Shown piece by piece: positions 50,366-58,706 of a stretch of 64,000 bases of DNA. The position numbers and the translations under genes are program-made. The notes below the pieces were generated by a model. The model searched no databases, was not told the origin of the DNA, and saw only the letters and a program-made list of their open reading frames with translations. Numbering within the stretch: position 1 is the stretch's first letter; the number at the start of each line of letters is the position of its first letter. This DNA is from Erysipelotrichaceae bacterium (GTDB taxonomy: Bacteria; Bacillota_I; Bacilli_A; Erysipelotrichales; Erysipelotrichaceae): assembly GCA_017431225.1 (NCBI GenBank), contig JAFRLM010000004.1, positions 1 to 64,000 of the forward strand. Direction: 5' to 3'.

Positions 50366-52054
50366 ATGAAATTTAAAGATTTTCCGTATACTCATCTGAG
50401 CTACGAAGAGATCCGTGAGGCATATGAGAACGGACTGAAGAAACTGGAAGAAGCAAAAGATCCGCAGGCATTCCGCGCGGCTTTTGATGAATTCAACCGT
50501 TTCCGCGGACATGTGGATACTGAGATGACGCTCGTTTCCGTACGTCATTCGATCAATACCGCGGATGAGTTCTATAAGAAGGAACAGGAATACTGGGATG
50601 AGACGGGACCATTGGTACAGGCCCTGGAAGACAGATTCTACAGCATCTGTCTCGCGTATCCCGAAAGGGAAGCGACCGGCATCCCGGAAGTCTTCTTTGA
50701 ACTTGCTTCCTTTGCCAAGGAGTCCTTTTCCGAAGAGATCATTCCCGATCTGCAGGAAGAGAATAAAGTCACGAATGAGTACGATGTCTTAAAGGCATCC
50801 GCCAAGATCGAGTTTGACGGAGAGATCCACAACCTCGCTTCCCTCGGCCCGAAACTCAGCTCCACCGACCGTGAAGTCCGCTCCCGCGCTTATGCCGCTG
50901 TCAACGATTTCTATACAGCCCATGAGCAGGAGTTTGATGACATCTATGACCGTCTGGTCAAGGTGCGTACCCGTATCGCTCACAAGCTCGGCTATCCGAG
51001 TTTTACCGAACTGGCCTATAAGCGGATGAACCGCTTCGACTACAACGAGGATGACGTTGCACGATATCGTAAGATGATACTTGAGGAAGTCGTCCCGCTG
51101 ACAAGAAAGCTGTATGCGAGCCAGGCAAAGCGTCTTGGCCTTGAAAAGCTTGCCTGCTATGATGAGAGCCTGATCTTTGCGGACGGCAACCCGCTTCCGA
51201 AGGGGAACCGCGAAGAGCTCGTCGCGGCAGCGGCGGAGATGTATCACGAGATGTCGCCGGAGACCGATGAATTCTTCACGAAGATGCGTGAGCAGGAACT
51301 CTTTGATCTCGAGACCAAGCCCAACAAGCAGATGGGCGGCTACTGCACCGGTGTTTATGATTATGGCGTCCCGTTCATCTTCTCGAACTTCAACGGCACC
51401 CGCGGGGACGTTGACGTCCTGACCCATGAGGCCGGTCATGCCTTCCAGATGTATCAGACAAGAAAACATGTCGATATCCCGGATCTGGCGTTCCCGACCT
51501 ATGAGAGCTGCGAGATCCATTCGATGTCGATGGAATTCTTTGCCCATCCGTGGATGGAATTCTTCTTTAAAGAAGATGAGGATAAATATCTTTACACGCA
51601 TATCCGCGAAGCCTTTACCTTCCTGCCGTACGGCTGCCTCGTCGACCATTTCCAGCATGAGGTCTACCGTCATCCGGAATACAGCTGTGAGGAAAGAAAA
51701 CAGCTCTGGCGCGATCTTGAGAAGCAGTATAAGCCTCTGACCGATTACAGCGGTTTCCCACTGCTTGAGAAGGGCGGCTGGTTCTACCGTCAGGGCCATA
51801 TCTTCTCTTCGCCGTTCTACTACATCGACTACACACTTGCCCAGGTCTGCGCCTTGCAGTTCTTCAAACGCACCCTGGAGCAGGATCCCGATACCTGGAA
51901 AGACTACCTCCATCTCTGCTCACTCGGCGGCACGATGAGCTTCGTCTCGCTCGTGAAGGAAGCCGGTCTGCGCTCACCCTTCGAGGGCGGCTGTCTGACA
52001 GACACACTGCAGAAAGTCGGCGCCGAACTCGCGCGTCTGGAACAAAACCTTTGA
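50366..52054 (+). CDS. pepF: M3 family oligoendopeptidase
   Basis: A 562-residue zinc peptidase cutting short peptides in the cytoplasm. The zinc motif is THEAGHAFQ (HExxH) and the third ligand lies in YESCEIHSMSMEFF. The N-terminal half is helical, as in PepF. AGAGGAGAAG precedes the ATG and the gap to tcdA is 14 bp. Confidence 0.95.
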   Translation: MKFKDFPYTHLSYEEIREAYENGLKKLEEAKDPQAFRAAFDEFNRFRGHVDTEMTLVSVRHSINTADEFYKKEQEYWDETGPLVQALEDRFYSICLAYPEREATGIPEVFFELASFAKESFSEEIIPDLQEENKVTNEYDVLKASAKIEFDGEIHNLASLGPKLSSTDREVRSRAYAAVNDFYTAHEQEFDDIYDRLVKVRTRIAHKLGYPSFTELAYKRMNRFDYNEDDVARYRKMILEEVVPLTRKLYASQAKRLGLEKLACYDESLIFADGNPLPKGNREELVAAAAEMYHEMSPETDEFFTKMREQELFDLETKPNKQMGGYCTGVYDYGVPFIFSNFNGTRGDVDVLTHEAGHAFQMYQTRKHVDIPDLAFPTYESCEIHSMSMEFFAHPWMEFFFKEDEDKYLYTHIREAFTFLPYGCLVDHFQHEVYRHPEYSCEERKQLWRDLEKQYKPLTDYSGFPLLEKGGWFYRQGHIFSSPFYYIDYTLAQVCALQFFKRTLEQDPDTWKDYLHLCSLGGTMSFVSLVKEAGLRSPFEGGCLTDTLQKVGAELARLEQNL

Positions 52055-52067
52055 ATATTTTCGAAAG

Positions 52068-52076
52068 TGATATAAT
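52068..52076 (+). promoter_or_regulatory. Extended -10 of Bax-inhibitor gene (leaderless)
   Basis: TGA-TATAAT with a 6-nt gap to ATG 52083; the clearest leaderless promoter in the window. Confidence 0.7.
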
Positions 52077-52082
52077 AAAAGT

Positions 52083-52775
52083 ATGAACAATCTATTTGAA
52101 CAAACTGAAATGGGGAATCAGAGCACTTACAATGAATTCCTCTCCAAAGTCTTTCTGAATATCTGCGTCGGACTGGTGATCACTTTTGCTGTGGCTTCCG
52201 TCTGCTATATGACCGGCAATGTTTTCTTAAGCGTCGCGCATCCGTTCGCGGTGATCATTGCCCAGCTCGGACTGGCCTGGCTGTTCACCTATTCGCTTTA
52301 CCGCATGCCGAAAGCGGTCATGTATGTCTGTTACGTACTGTATTCAGCTTTGCTGGGCGTGACCTTCTCGATCCTGCCGCTGCTTTATGACGGCACCAGC
52401 ATCACGTTCGCCATCGGTCTGACCGCCGTGATCTTTGCCTGCATGGCTTTCATCGGTCATAACACGCACATCGATCTCAGCCGTTATTCGACCTACATGG
52501 TCATCGGTCTCATCAGCATCATCGCGATCACACTGCTGAACATCTTCTTCATTCACAGCGGCGGTCTCGATCTGCTTCTTACCTATGTCGGTGTCCTGCT
52601 GTTCCTGGCGATCACCGCCTGGGATGTGCAGCGTCTGCGCGCCATGTATCTGCAGAGCTACAGCGACAGCGAACTGAGTTCCAAGATCGTCCTCTACGGG
52701 GCATTCCAGTTATATCTCGACTTCGTCAACCTCTTCATCCGGATCCTGCAGATCTTCGGCAGAAGAAAGAACTAA
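52083..52775 (+). CDS. Bax inhibitor-1 family (UPF0005) membrane protein
   Basis: A 230-residue protein with seven hydrophobic helices and the BI-1 pattern. The N-terminal soluble part contains TYNEFLSKVFLNICVGL, and the last two helices hold TAWDVQRLRAMY and LYLDFVNLFIRILQIFG. Related YetJ is a pH-dependent calcium leak channel. The gene stands alone between its own extended -10 and a terminator. Confidence 0.92.
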   Translation: MNNLFEQTEMGNQSTYNEFLSKVFLNICVGLVITFAVASVCYMTGNVFLSVAHPFAVIIAQLGLAWLFTYSLYRMPKAVMYVCYVLYSALLGVTFSILPLLYDGTSITFAIGLTAVIFACMAFIGHNTHIDLSRYSTYMVIGLISIIAITLLNIFFIHSGGLDLLLTYVGVLLFLAITAWDVQRLRAMYLQSYSDSELSSKIVLYGAFQLYLDFVNLFIRILQIFGRRKN

Positions 52776-52782
52776 GCACTGA

Positions 52783-52806
52783 AGCAGGCCATGGCCTGCT
52801 TTTTTT
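52783..52806 (+). terminator. Terminator of Bax-inhibitor gene
   Basis: Stem AGCAGGCC/GGCCTGCT with loop AT and six Ts. Confidence 0.9.
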
Positions 52807-52807
52807 A

Positions 52808-52816
52808 TGGTACGAT
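52808..52816 (+). promoter_or_regulatory. Extended -10 of rsmF (leaderless)
   Basis: TGG-TACGAT with a 6-nt gap to ATG 52823. Confidence 0.55.
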
Positions 52817-52822
52817 TAGGCT

Positions 52823-54154
52823 ATGACAGCGAAACTCAGCGACAGTTATCTGTGGGAGGCAAGACAGCTTTTCGGAAAGGACTTTCCGGACTATCTTGAT
52901 TCCTTTAAGGAAGAAAGCACACCCTCATTACGTATCAATACGACCAAGATCTCCGTGGAGGAGTTTTTAAAGATCGCGCCGTTCAAACTGGAACCGGTGC
53001 CCTGGACGGACAACGGCTTTTACTATGACCCGGAAGACCGTCCCGCTCTGCATCCGTACTATTATGCAGGTCTGTATTATCTGCAGGAAGCTTCAGCGAT
53101 GGTGCCGGCAGCCTTTCTGCCGGTAGAGGAAGGTGACAAAGTCCTCGACTGCTGCGCCGCTCCCGGAGGAAAAGCGACCGAACTGCTGAACAAACTGAAA
53201 AACAGCGGCTCCCTGATCGCGAATGATATTTCCGCGACCCGGGCGGCTACGCTTCTGCACAATGTCGAAAGCTGGGGCTGTGAGAATTACGCGGTGACCG
53301 CGGAGGATCTGCGCAAGCTCGCGCAGCGCTGGCCTCTTACGTTTGAGCGCATCCTGCTTGATGCACCCTGTTCCGGACAGGGCATGTTCCGCAAGGATCC
53401 GGCTCTGATCCGCTCCTACAACGAAAAAGACAGCAAAGCCTATGTGCCGCTGCAGCAGGAACTGCTCGACTGCGCCCTGGGCATGTTGAAGGAGGGCGGA
53501 ACGCTCCTGTATTCGACCTGCACGTTCTCGATCTGTGAGAATGAGAGCGTGATCGCTTACGCTCTGGAAAAACACCCGGATGTGCATCTTCTGCCGTTAC
53601 CGAAATATCCCGGATTCATGCCGGGAAGAAACGGAATGGAGGAGTGCGTGCGTCTGTATCCTCATAAACTGCGTGGAGAGGGCCATTTTGCGGCCTTACT
53701 GGAAAAGACGGGAGAGAATGCTCCGAAACCGGAAAAGCCCGGAAAACAGGCTGAGATCCCTGATGTGCTGAAGACATTCCGTCATCCTTTTACTAACGGC
53801 AGTTTCCGCCGGATCGGCGAGAAGCTTTATTTCCTGCCGGAAGAACTGGAAGGTCTTGAGAAACTGCGTGTCCTGCGCTCCGGTCTTTTGATCGGCGAAT
53901 ACAGCAGAGACCGTTTTGAATATGCGCACAGCTTCGCCCTGGCGATGAAAAAAGAAGAGTTCGACAATGTCCTGGATCTCTCTGCGAACGATATCCGGAC
54001 ATTGAAATATCTCAAAGGGGAGACGATCGAGGCAGAGAAAGATCTTAAGGACGGACTGGTGCTCGTCTGCGTTGATTCCTTTCCCCTCGGCTTCGCCCAG
54101 AACAAAAACGGGACCCTCAAGAATAAGTACCCGAAAGAAAGAAGGATGCGCTGA
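52823..54154 (+). CDS. rsmF: RsmF/RsmB-type rRNA m5C methyltransferase
   Basis: A 443-residue S-adenosylmethionine-dependent enzyme. The NOP2/Sun core has AAPGGKATEL (SAM binding), DAPCSGQGMFRKD with one catalytic Cys and STCTFS with the second. The last ~130 residues are the RsmF-type C-terminal domain (GEYSRDRFEYAHS). The probable target is 16S rRNA. It overlaps rsuA at a TGATG. Confidence 0.92.
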   Translation: MTAKLSDSYLWEARQLFGKDFPDYLDSFKEESTPSLRINTTKISVEEFLKIAPFKLEPVPWTDNGFYYDPEDRPALHPYYYAGLYYLQEASAMVPAAFLPVEEGDKVLDCCAAPGGKATELLNKLKNSGSLIANDISATRAATLLHNVESWGCENYAVTAEDLRKLAQRWPLTFERILLDAPCSGQGMFRKDPALIRSYNEKDSKAYVPLQQELLDCALGMLKEGGTLLYSTCTFSICENESVIAYALEKHPDVHLLPLPKYPGFMPGRNGMEECVRLYPHKLRGEGHFAALLEKTGENAPKPEKPGKQAEIPDVLKTFRHPFTNGSFRRIGEKLYFLPEELEGLEKLRVLRSGLLIGEYSRDRFEYAHSFALAMKKEEFDNVLDLSANDIRTLKYLKGETIEAEKDLKDGLVLVCVDSFPLGFAQNKNGTLKNKYPKERRMR

Positions 54155-54852
54155 TGCGGCTCGATAAATATCTGGCGGACATGTCCCTGGGGACCCGCAG
54201 CGAAGTGAAGGATCTGATCCGCAAGGGAAAGATCACCGTCAACGAAAAGACCGTCAAGGATGCCTCTTATCAGGTCAAGGACAGCGACATCGTCGCCTGC
54301 AGCGGACAGGAAGTCTCTTATGTGGAATATGAATACTATCTTCTGAACAAACCGCAGGGCTATATCTGTGCCCTGGAGGATAAACGCCATCCGGTGATCA
54401 TGGAACTGATCCGCTCAAAGCGCAAGGATCTCGTTCCGGTCGGCAGGCTTGATCTTGATACGGAAGGGGCGATCCTGATCACCAATGACGGACATCTGAA
54501 TCATTTCCTGCTGTCGCCGAAAAACCACGTTCCCAAGACCTATTATGTTGAAACAGATAAAGCGATCCCGGAAACAGCTGTTGAACTGTTTGCGCAGGGC
54601 GTCGATCTAGGTGATTTTACCGCCGCTCCGGCGGAACTCCGGCTGCTGGAGGAACGCAAAGCCGAGCTGACGATCCATGAGGGAAAATTTCATCAGGTGA
54701 AGCGGATGTTTGAAAAAGCCGGCTGCACCGTGACCTTCTTAAAGCGTCTGCGTTTCGGACCGCTGGATCTGCAAGGACTCCCGACCGGGGAATACCGCAG
54801 CCTGAGCGAAGAAGAGATCAACGAATTAAAAAAAGATCAGCCAAGCGACTGA
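54154..54852 (+). CDS. rsuA: 16S rRNA pseudouridine synthase, RsuA family
   Basis: A 232-residue enzyme with an N-terminal S4 domain (MRLDKYLADMSLGTRSEV) and a pseudouridine synthase domain whose catalytic Asp is in GRLDLDTEGAILITNDG. The C-terminal KFHQVKRMFEKAG is also typical. It may modify U516 in 16S rRNA, but RluB/E-type specificity cannot be excluded. Its 3' end overlaps the convergent GH2 gene by 16 bp. Confidence 0.92.
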   Translation: MRLDKYLADMSLGTRSEVKDLIRKGKITVNEKTVKDASYQVKDSDIVACSGQEVSYVEYEYYLLNKPQGYICALEDKRHPVIMELIRSKRKDLVPVGRLDLDTEGAILITNDGHLNHFLLSPKNHVPKTYYVETDKAIPETAVELFAQGVDLGDFTAAPAELRLLEERKAELTIHEGKFHQVKRMFEKAGCTVTFLKRLRFGPLDLQGLPTGEYRSLSEEEINELKKDQPSD

Positions 54853-56558
54853 TACAGCGCGAGGTTGATCTTTTTCATTCTCTGTTTATCGACTTTGCAG
54901 ACCGCGCGGTCATAGGTGAATAAGCCGTTGCATTCGTCTTCGACGTCACTCACCTGGGTGTAGATCGCGCCGCAGAGACCTTTGGGGATATGGGCGCGGA
55001 CATCACGCTCATAGAGCTTCTCAAGCCCTGCCATATAGGCTTCCTGGTCTTTATAGTTCTTATAGCCGCCCGGATGCGCGGATTCGACATGTTCCTTATC
55101 GACGAAGGCATAGCCGCCGAATTCGCTCAGCAGGACGATCCTGCCGCCTTTATCGGGCCGGAAAGCATAGGGACGGAAATAGATATGTTTGGAGAGAAAA
55201 TCCCCGGTATTCTGATCGAACCAGCCGCTGGTCGAATCGATCAGACGGTATGGATCTTTCTGTCGGAAAAATTCCGTGACTTTGACTGCGTCAAACTGTC
55301 CCCAGCCCTCATTGAACGGAACCCAGCCGCAGAGCGAGACGCAGTCATGCAGTTGTTTTAAGATCTCTTCCGCTTCCCGGTAGTACTGTTCCTGGCCGCT
55401 GAGACTTTCACGGGCGAAGCGTTTATACTGATCGTCTTTATGGGCGATGCCGAGCGTTCCTTCGACCATCGTCAGCAGTTTGGAATACGTACTGCCGCCG
55501 TTGGGAATATCCTGGAAGACCAGGATGCCGAGACGGTCGCAGTGGTAGTACCAGCGCCGGCATTCTACTTTGACGTGTTTGCGCAGGAAATTGAAACCCA
55601 TCTCCTTAATGGCTTCCAGTTCATCCGTGAGCGCTTTTTCACAGGGGAAGGTGTAGATGCTTTCGGAAATATAACCCTGATCGAGCAGACCGCTCAGGAA
55701 GACCGGCTTATGATTGAGACAGAAACGTTCGAGACCGCTGCGGTCTCTTTCTTTGGTGAAGCAGCGCATGCCGAAGTAGGAGCGGACCTCATCCTCCCCG
55801 GTATTGATGATCAGGTCATACAGGAACGGATCCTCGGTCGTCCAGGGCCGGAAACCGGGCAGGGAGATGGAGAAGTCCTTTTCGGCGCTCGCGATCTCGG
55901 TGACGGTCTTTCCTTCCGCCAGTACCTTGACATGAACATTATGGAAGTTTCCCTTCAGACGCAGAGCGACTTTCTCCTTGTCGAAAAGAGGAATGATCTT
56001 TATTTCTTCGACCGCTTCTTCCGACAGCTCCTCGATCCAGACGCTCTGCCAGATCCCGGCTGTGGGGGTATAGAAGATCCCGCCGTGCTTTAAAGCCTGT
56101 TTGCCGTAAAGGCAGTCACCGGTATTGGTATAGTCGCGTACCCGGACTTCCAGGAGATTGTTTTCCTCTAAAAGATCACCGATCTCAAAGGCGAAAGCGG
56201 TATAGCCGCCGCTGTGACTGCCGAGCCGTTTCCCGTTCAGTGTGACTTCTGCGATCTGATCGACTGCTTCAAAATGCAGCAGCGCCCGTTTCTTTGTCTT
56301 CGTAAAGGTGAATTCCTTCTTATAGAACAAAATCTCCTGCGGCTGCAGGATGTGTTCAACCCCGGAAAGCGGGGAACCGGCCGGGAAGGGTACGAGGATC
56401 TCTCCTTCTTCCAGAGAGCCTCCATTACCGTCCAGGATCGAATACTGCCAGCTTCCGTTCAGACAGAAGAAAGAATCGCGTACGAACTGCGGACGCGGAT
56501 ATTCGCTCAATGGACAGCTGCGGTCAATGGTATTGCTGTAAGGTGTTTTCAGTTTCAT
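54837..56558 (-). CDS. Glycoside hydrolase family 2 (beta-galactosidase/glucuronidase-like)
   Basis: A 573-residue cytoplasmic enzyme. The N-terminal sugar-binding domain has FFCLNGSWQYS; an Ig-like domain follows; the TIM barrel has the acid/base Glu in PFNEGWGQFD and the nucleophile Glu in LLSEFGGYAF. It is compact compared with LacZ. The start is the second of two nearby ATGs, since the first lies inside TATAAT; this gives a 7-nt gap and a leaderless transcript. The longer frame to 56804 runs antisense to the Nudix gene. Substrate unknown. Confidence 0.9.
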   Translation of the reverse strand: MKLKTPYSNTIDRSCPLSEYPRPQFVRDSFFCLNGSWQYSILDGNGGSLEEGEILVPFPAGSPLSGVEHILQPQEILFYKKEFTFTKTKKRALLHFEAVDQIAEVTLNGKRLGSHSGGYTAFAFEIGDLLEENNLLEVRVRDYTNTGDCLYGKQALKHGGIFYTPTAGIWQSVWIEELSEEAVEEIKIIPLFDKEKVALRLKGNFHNVHVKVLAEGKTVTEIASAEKDFSISLPGFRPWTTEDPFLYDLIINTGEDEVRSYFGMRCFTKERDRSGLERFCLNHKPVFLSGLLDQGYISESIYTFPCEKALTDELEAIKEMGFNFLRKHVKVECRRWYYHCDRLGILVFQDIPNGGSTYSKLLTMVEGTLGIAHKDDQYKRFARESLSGQEQYYREAEEILKQLHDCVSLCGWVPFNEGWGQFDAVKVTEFFRQKDPYRLIDSTSGWFDQNTGDFLSKHIYFRPYAFRPDKGGRIVLLSEFGGYAFVDKEHVESAHPGGYKNYKDQEAYMAGLEKLYERDVRAHIPKGLCGAIYTQVSDVEDECNGLFTYDRAVCKVDKQRMKKINLALYQSLG

Positions 56559-56565
56559 CAGTTTC

Positions 56566-56571
56566 ATTATA
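56566..56571 (-). promoter_or_regulatory. -10 of GH2 gene (leaderless)
   Basis: TATAAT on the minus strand ends 7 nt before ATG 56558. Confidence 0.6.
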
Positions 56572-56631
56572 ACCCAAAGCAGGGGAACACATTTTGACAG
56601 GAAGCGAAAAACAGAAGAAAATGAATGAGAT

Positions 56632-57039
56632 ATGAAAACGATCGAAGTCGTGGCGGCCGTGATCCGCGCGCAGAACAAAGTCTTCGCGACCCAGCGGGGG
56701 TATGGCGAATTCAAGGATGGCTGGGAGTTTCCCGGCGGCAAGATCGAAGAAGGGGAGACTCCGGAAGAAGCTCTGCGAAGAGAGATAAAGGAGGAGCTTT
56801 CCACGGAGATCGCTGTCGGCGGACATATCCTGAGCGTTGAGCAGGATTATCCTTCTTTTCATCTGCGAATGCATTGTTACTGGGCAGAGATCCTCAAAGG
56901 AGAGCTTGAGCTTCTCGAAGCAGAGAATGCCTGCTGGCTAACTGCGGAGGAACTCTATTCCGTGGACTGGCTGCCTGCGGACCTTGAGGTCGTAAAAACC
57001 GTTGAAAAAGCGTTAAAAGGAAAGGAAACCAAGGAATGA
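56632..57039 (+). CDS. Nudix (MutT-like) hydrolase
   Basis: A 135-residue enzyme with a perfect Nudix box: GGKIEEGETPEEALRREIKEEL. It begins IEVVAAVIRAQNKVFATQRG, as in MutT-type 8-oxo-dGTP pyrophosphatases. TTGACA (56594) and GAAAAT (56617-56622) are 17 bp apart, nine bases before the ATG. It overlaps the next gene by ATGA. Confidence 0.93.
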   Translation: MKTIEVVAAVIRAQNKVFATQRGYGEFKDGWEFPGGKIEEGETPEEALRREIKEELSTEIAVGGHILSVEQDYPSFHLRMHCYWAEILKGELELLEAENACWLTAEELYSVDWLPADLEVVKTVEKALKGKETKE

Positions 57040-57512
57040 GCACCTGGATCGCATCGGATGCAGTCGTTTTCGGGGATGTCCGTTTCGGAGAAGACTGCTC
57101 TGTCTATTATCACTGCGTTGTCCGCACCGAGGAAGGAAAGATCGTGTTCGGAGAGAAGACGAATCTGCAGGACAACTGTATCGTCCATAACGAAAAAGAA
57201 TACCCCGTCATCATCGGTGACCGTGTGACCGTCGGCCACGGCTGTATCCTGCATGGCTGCCAGGTCGGCGATGATTCTTTGATCGGGATGGGTTCGATAT
57301 TGCTGAATGGCGCGAAGATCGGCAAGAACTGTCTGATCGGGGCCGGCAGTCTGATCTCGGGAAACACCGTGATCCCGGATGGCAGCGTTGCCTATGGACG
57401 TCCGGCCAGAGTCATCCGTCCGATCCGTGAGGATGAGATAAAAATGATCGCGGACGAGGCGGAATACTATCTGAAGATCAAGCCGCTTCATGCGCAGAAA
57501 GACAGGAAATAA
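57036..57512 (+). CDS. Gamma-carbonic anhydrase-like hexapeptide-repeat protein
   Basis: A 158-residue left-handed beta-helix trimer protein. Its hexapeptide repeats run from FGDVRFGEDC to the GNTVIPDGSVAYGRPARV cap. The three metal-binding histidines are in CIVHNE and VGHGCILHG. Family members are annotated as carbonic anhydrases, though many are inactive. Translationally coupled to the Nudix gene. Confidence 0.9.
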   Translation: MSTWIASDAVVFGDVRFGEDCSVYYHCVVRTEEGKIVFGEKTNLQDNCIVHNEKEYPVIIGDRVTVGHGCILHGCQVGDDSLIGMGSILLNGAKIGKNCLIGAGSLISGNTVIPDGSVAYGRPARVIRPIREDEIKMIADEAEYYLKIKPLHAQKDRK

Positions 57513-57556
57513 AAAAGATCCGTCTGTCCGGTATCCGGAGTGGACGGTCTTTTTTC
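57511..57556. terminator. Bidirectional terminator
   Basis: A long interrupted stem (AAAAAAGA, CCGTC and TCCGG arms) with T-runs on both strands, between convergent genes. Confidence 0.85.
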
Positions 57557-58367
57557 ATAACATGCGTTTATAGATATCCAAGGTGCTCTTCATCTGGTAG
57601 CCCAGAAGCCAGGCAGCGTCGTTGTATTCCGTTGTCTTTTTCAGGACATCCAGAAGGGGAAGGATGTCTTTTTCGGTCTCCTCGATGTATTCACAGATCT
57701 TGCTGCGGCTGAAGCCCCAGGACATCGTCGTCAGGTTGTTGCAGCGGTCGAGGCATTTGATCAGCGCTGCTTTGGGGTTTTCCTTCAGACCGGCGAAATA
57801 CTTCTTCAGCATTTCCGCTTTGTCCGGATCGTCCTTCTTTTTGGTCATCCTGGCGACCAGATCCTTCGCTTCCCCGCTGACCGGCAGGTCCTCCAGCGTA
57901 TATTCCGTATCTTCGACGACATCGTGCAGAAGGCAGGCGGCGATCAGGGCGTCATCGTGGAAGCCCAGGGCAAGGGCATGACAGGCAACATTCAGCGGGT
58001 GGTAGATGTAGGGGATATCGGTGTTCTTGCGTCTCTTGCCTCTATGCGCCATTTCCGCGAAGTCGACGGCTTTCAGGGTATCCGCCATCCGGAAACTCTT
58101 GGCGGTCGTCTTGATGAATGTCTTCATGTGCGTCCAGTCATACAGCGCGTCGGTCGTTTTGAAATCGTAGATCCTCTCTTCTGTCAGATAGGACAGGGAT
58201 ACATCGAATTCTTTTGCCAGAGCGATCAGCTTGGCGGTATCCGGCAGATATTCATCCCGTTCCCAGGAAGAGACTGCCTGAAAGGATACATTCAGTTTTT
58301 CTCCCAGCTTTTCCTGTGTCAGACCTTTTTCCTCGCGCAGACCGCGGATCCTGCTTCCCAGACTCAT
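57555..58367 (-). CDS. XRE helix-turn-helix fused to RelA/SpoT-like HD hydrolase domain
   Basis: A 270-residue protein. Residues 4-62 are an XRE DNA-binding domain (LTQEKLGEKLNVSFQAVSSWER). Residues about 95-245 resemble the hydrolase half of RelA/SpoT or MESH1: AHRGKRR (His108), PYIYHPLNVA, LLHDVVEDT (His148-Asp149) and CLDRCNNL. No synthetase domain is present. It could degrade (p)ppGpp or a similar nucleotide and couple this to transcription; that is inference. Start set at ATG 58367, nine bases from GGAGGTG; TATAAT at 58395-58390 is the -10. Confidence 0.82.
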   Translation of the reverse strand: MSLGSRIRGLREEKGLTQEKLGEKLNVSFQAVSSWERDEYLPDTAKLIALAKEFDVSLSYLTEERIYDFKTTDALYDWTHMKTFIKTTAKSFRMADTLKAVDFAEMAHRGKRRKNTDIPYIYHPLNVACHALALGFHDDALIAACLLHDVVEDTEYTLEDLPVSGEAKDLVARMTKKKDDPDKAEMLKKYFAGLKENPKAALIKCLDRCNNLTTMSWGFSRSKICEYIEETEKDILPLLDVLKKTTEYNDAAWLLGYQMKSTLDIYKRML

Positions 58368-58501
58368 ACGATCACCTCCGTACACTTACATTATAAAGTA
58401 TGCTTACTATTCCTTCCATCGTGCGGAACGGGAAAAGAACGGAACGGATTCAAGTCACACTTGAGATCATCTGAGAGAATATACAATGTTCATCCGGTCA
58501 A

Positions 58502-58533
58502 AAAAACAGACCTTGTTATGAAGGTCTGTTTTT
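58502..58533 (-). terminator. Terminator of feo operon
   Basis: 13-bp stem AAAAACAGACCTT/AAGGTCTGTTTTT with loop GTTATG, six bases past the stop of the small Cys-rich gene. Confidence 0.9.
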
Positions 58534-58538
58534 CAAAC

Positions 58539-58706
58539 TTATACAATCAACTGTTTATGCTTGGCTTTATTACAGTGTTTGCCGATCGGGCAGGTCGTAC
58601 AGGAGACTCTATCGCTCCGCAGTTCTCTGACTGCCCAGAAGATGACGAGTCCAAGGACGATCAGTACCGCGATCGTTCCCAGATTGTCGATCAGGAGCTT
58701 AAGCAT
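58539..58706 (-). CDS. FeoB-associated Cys-rich membrane protein
   Basis: A 55-residue protein read directly from the sequence. One membrane helix spans about residues 9-26 (LGTIAVLIVLGLVIFWAV). The cytoplasmic tail has the cysteine cluster CTTCPIGKHC. Small proteins of this kind (FeoB_associated family) accompany FeoB in Firmicutes and may handle Fe(II) or electrons, as FeoC does in enterobacteria. It overlaps the feoB stop by 8 bp. Confidence 0.87.
   Translation of the reverse strand: MLKLLIDNLGTIAVLIVLGLVIFWAVRELRSDRVSCTTCPIGKHCNKAKHKQLIV

Noticed and set aside
54837-56804. GH2 frame starting at 56804
   Set aside because: The first 82 codons are antisense to the Nudix gene; the sugar-binding domain begins just after ATG 56558.
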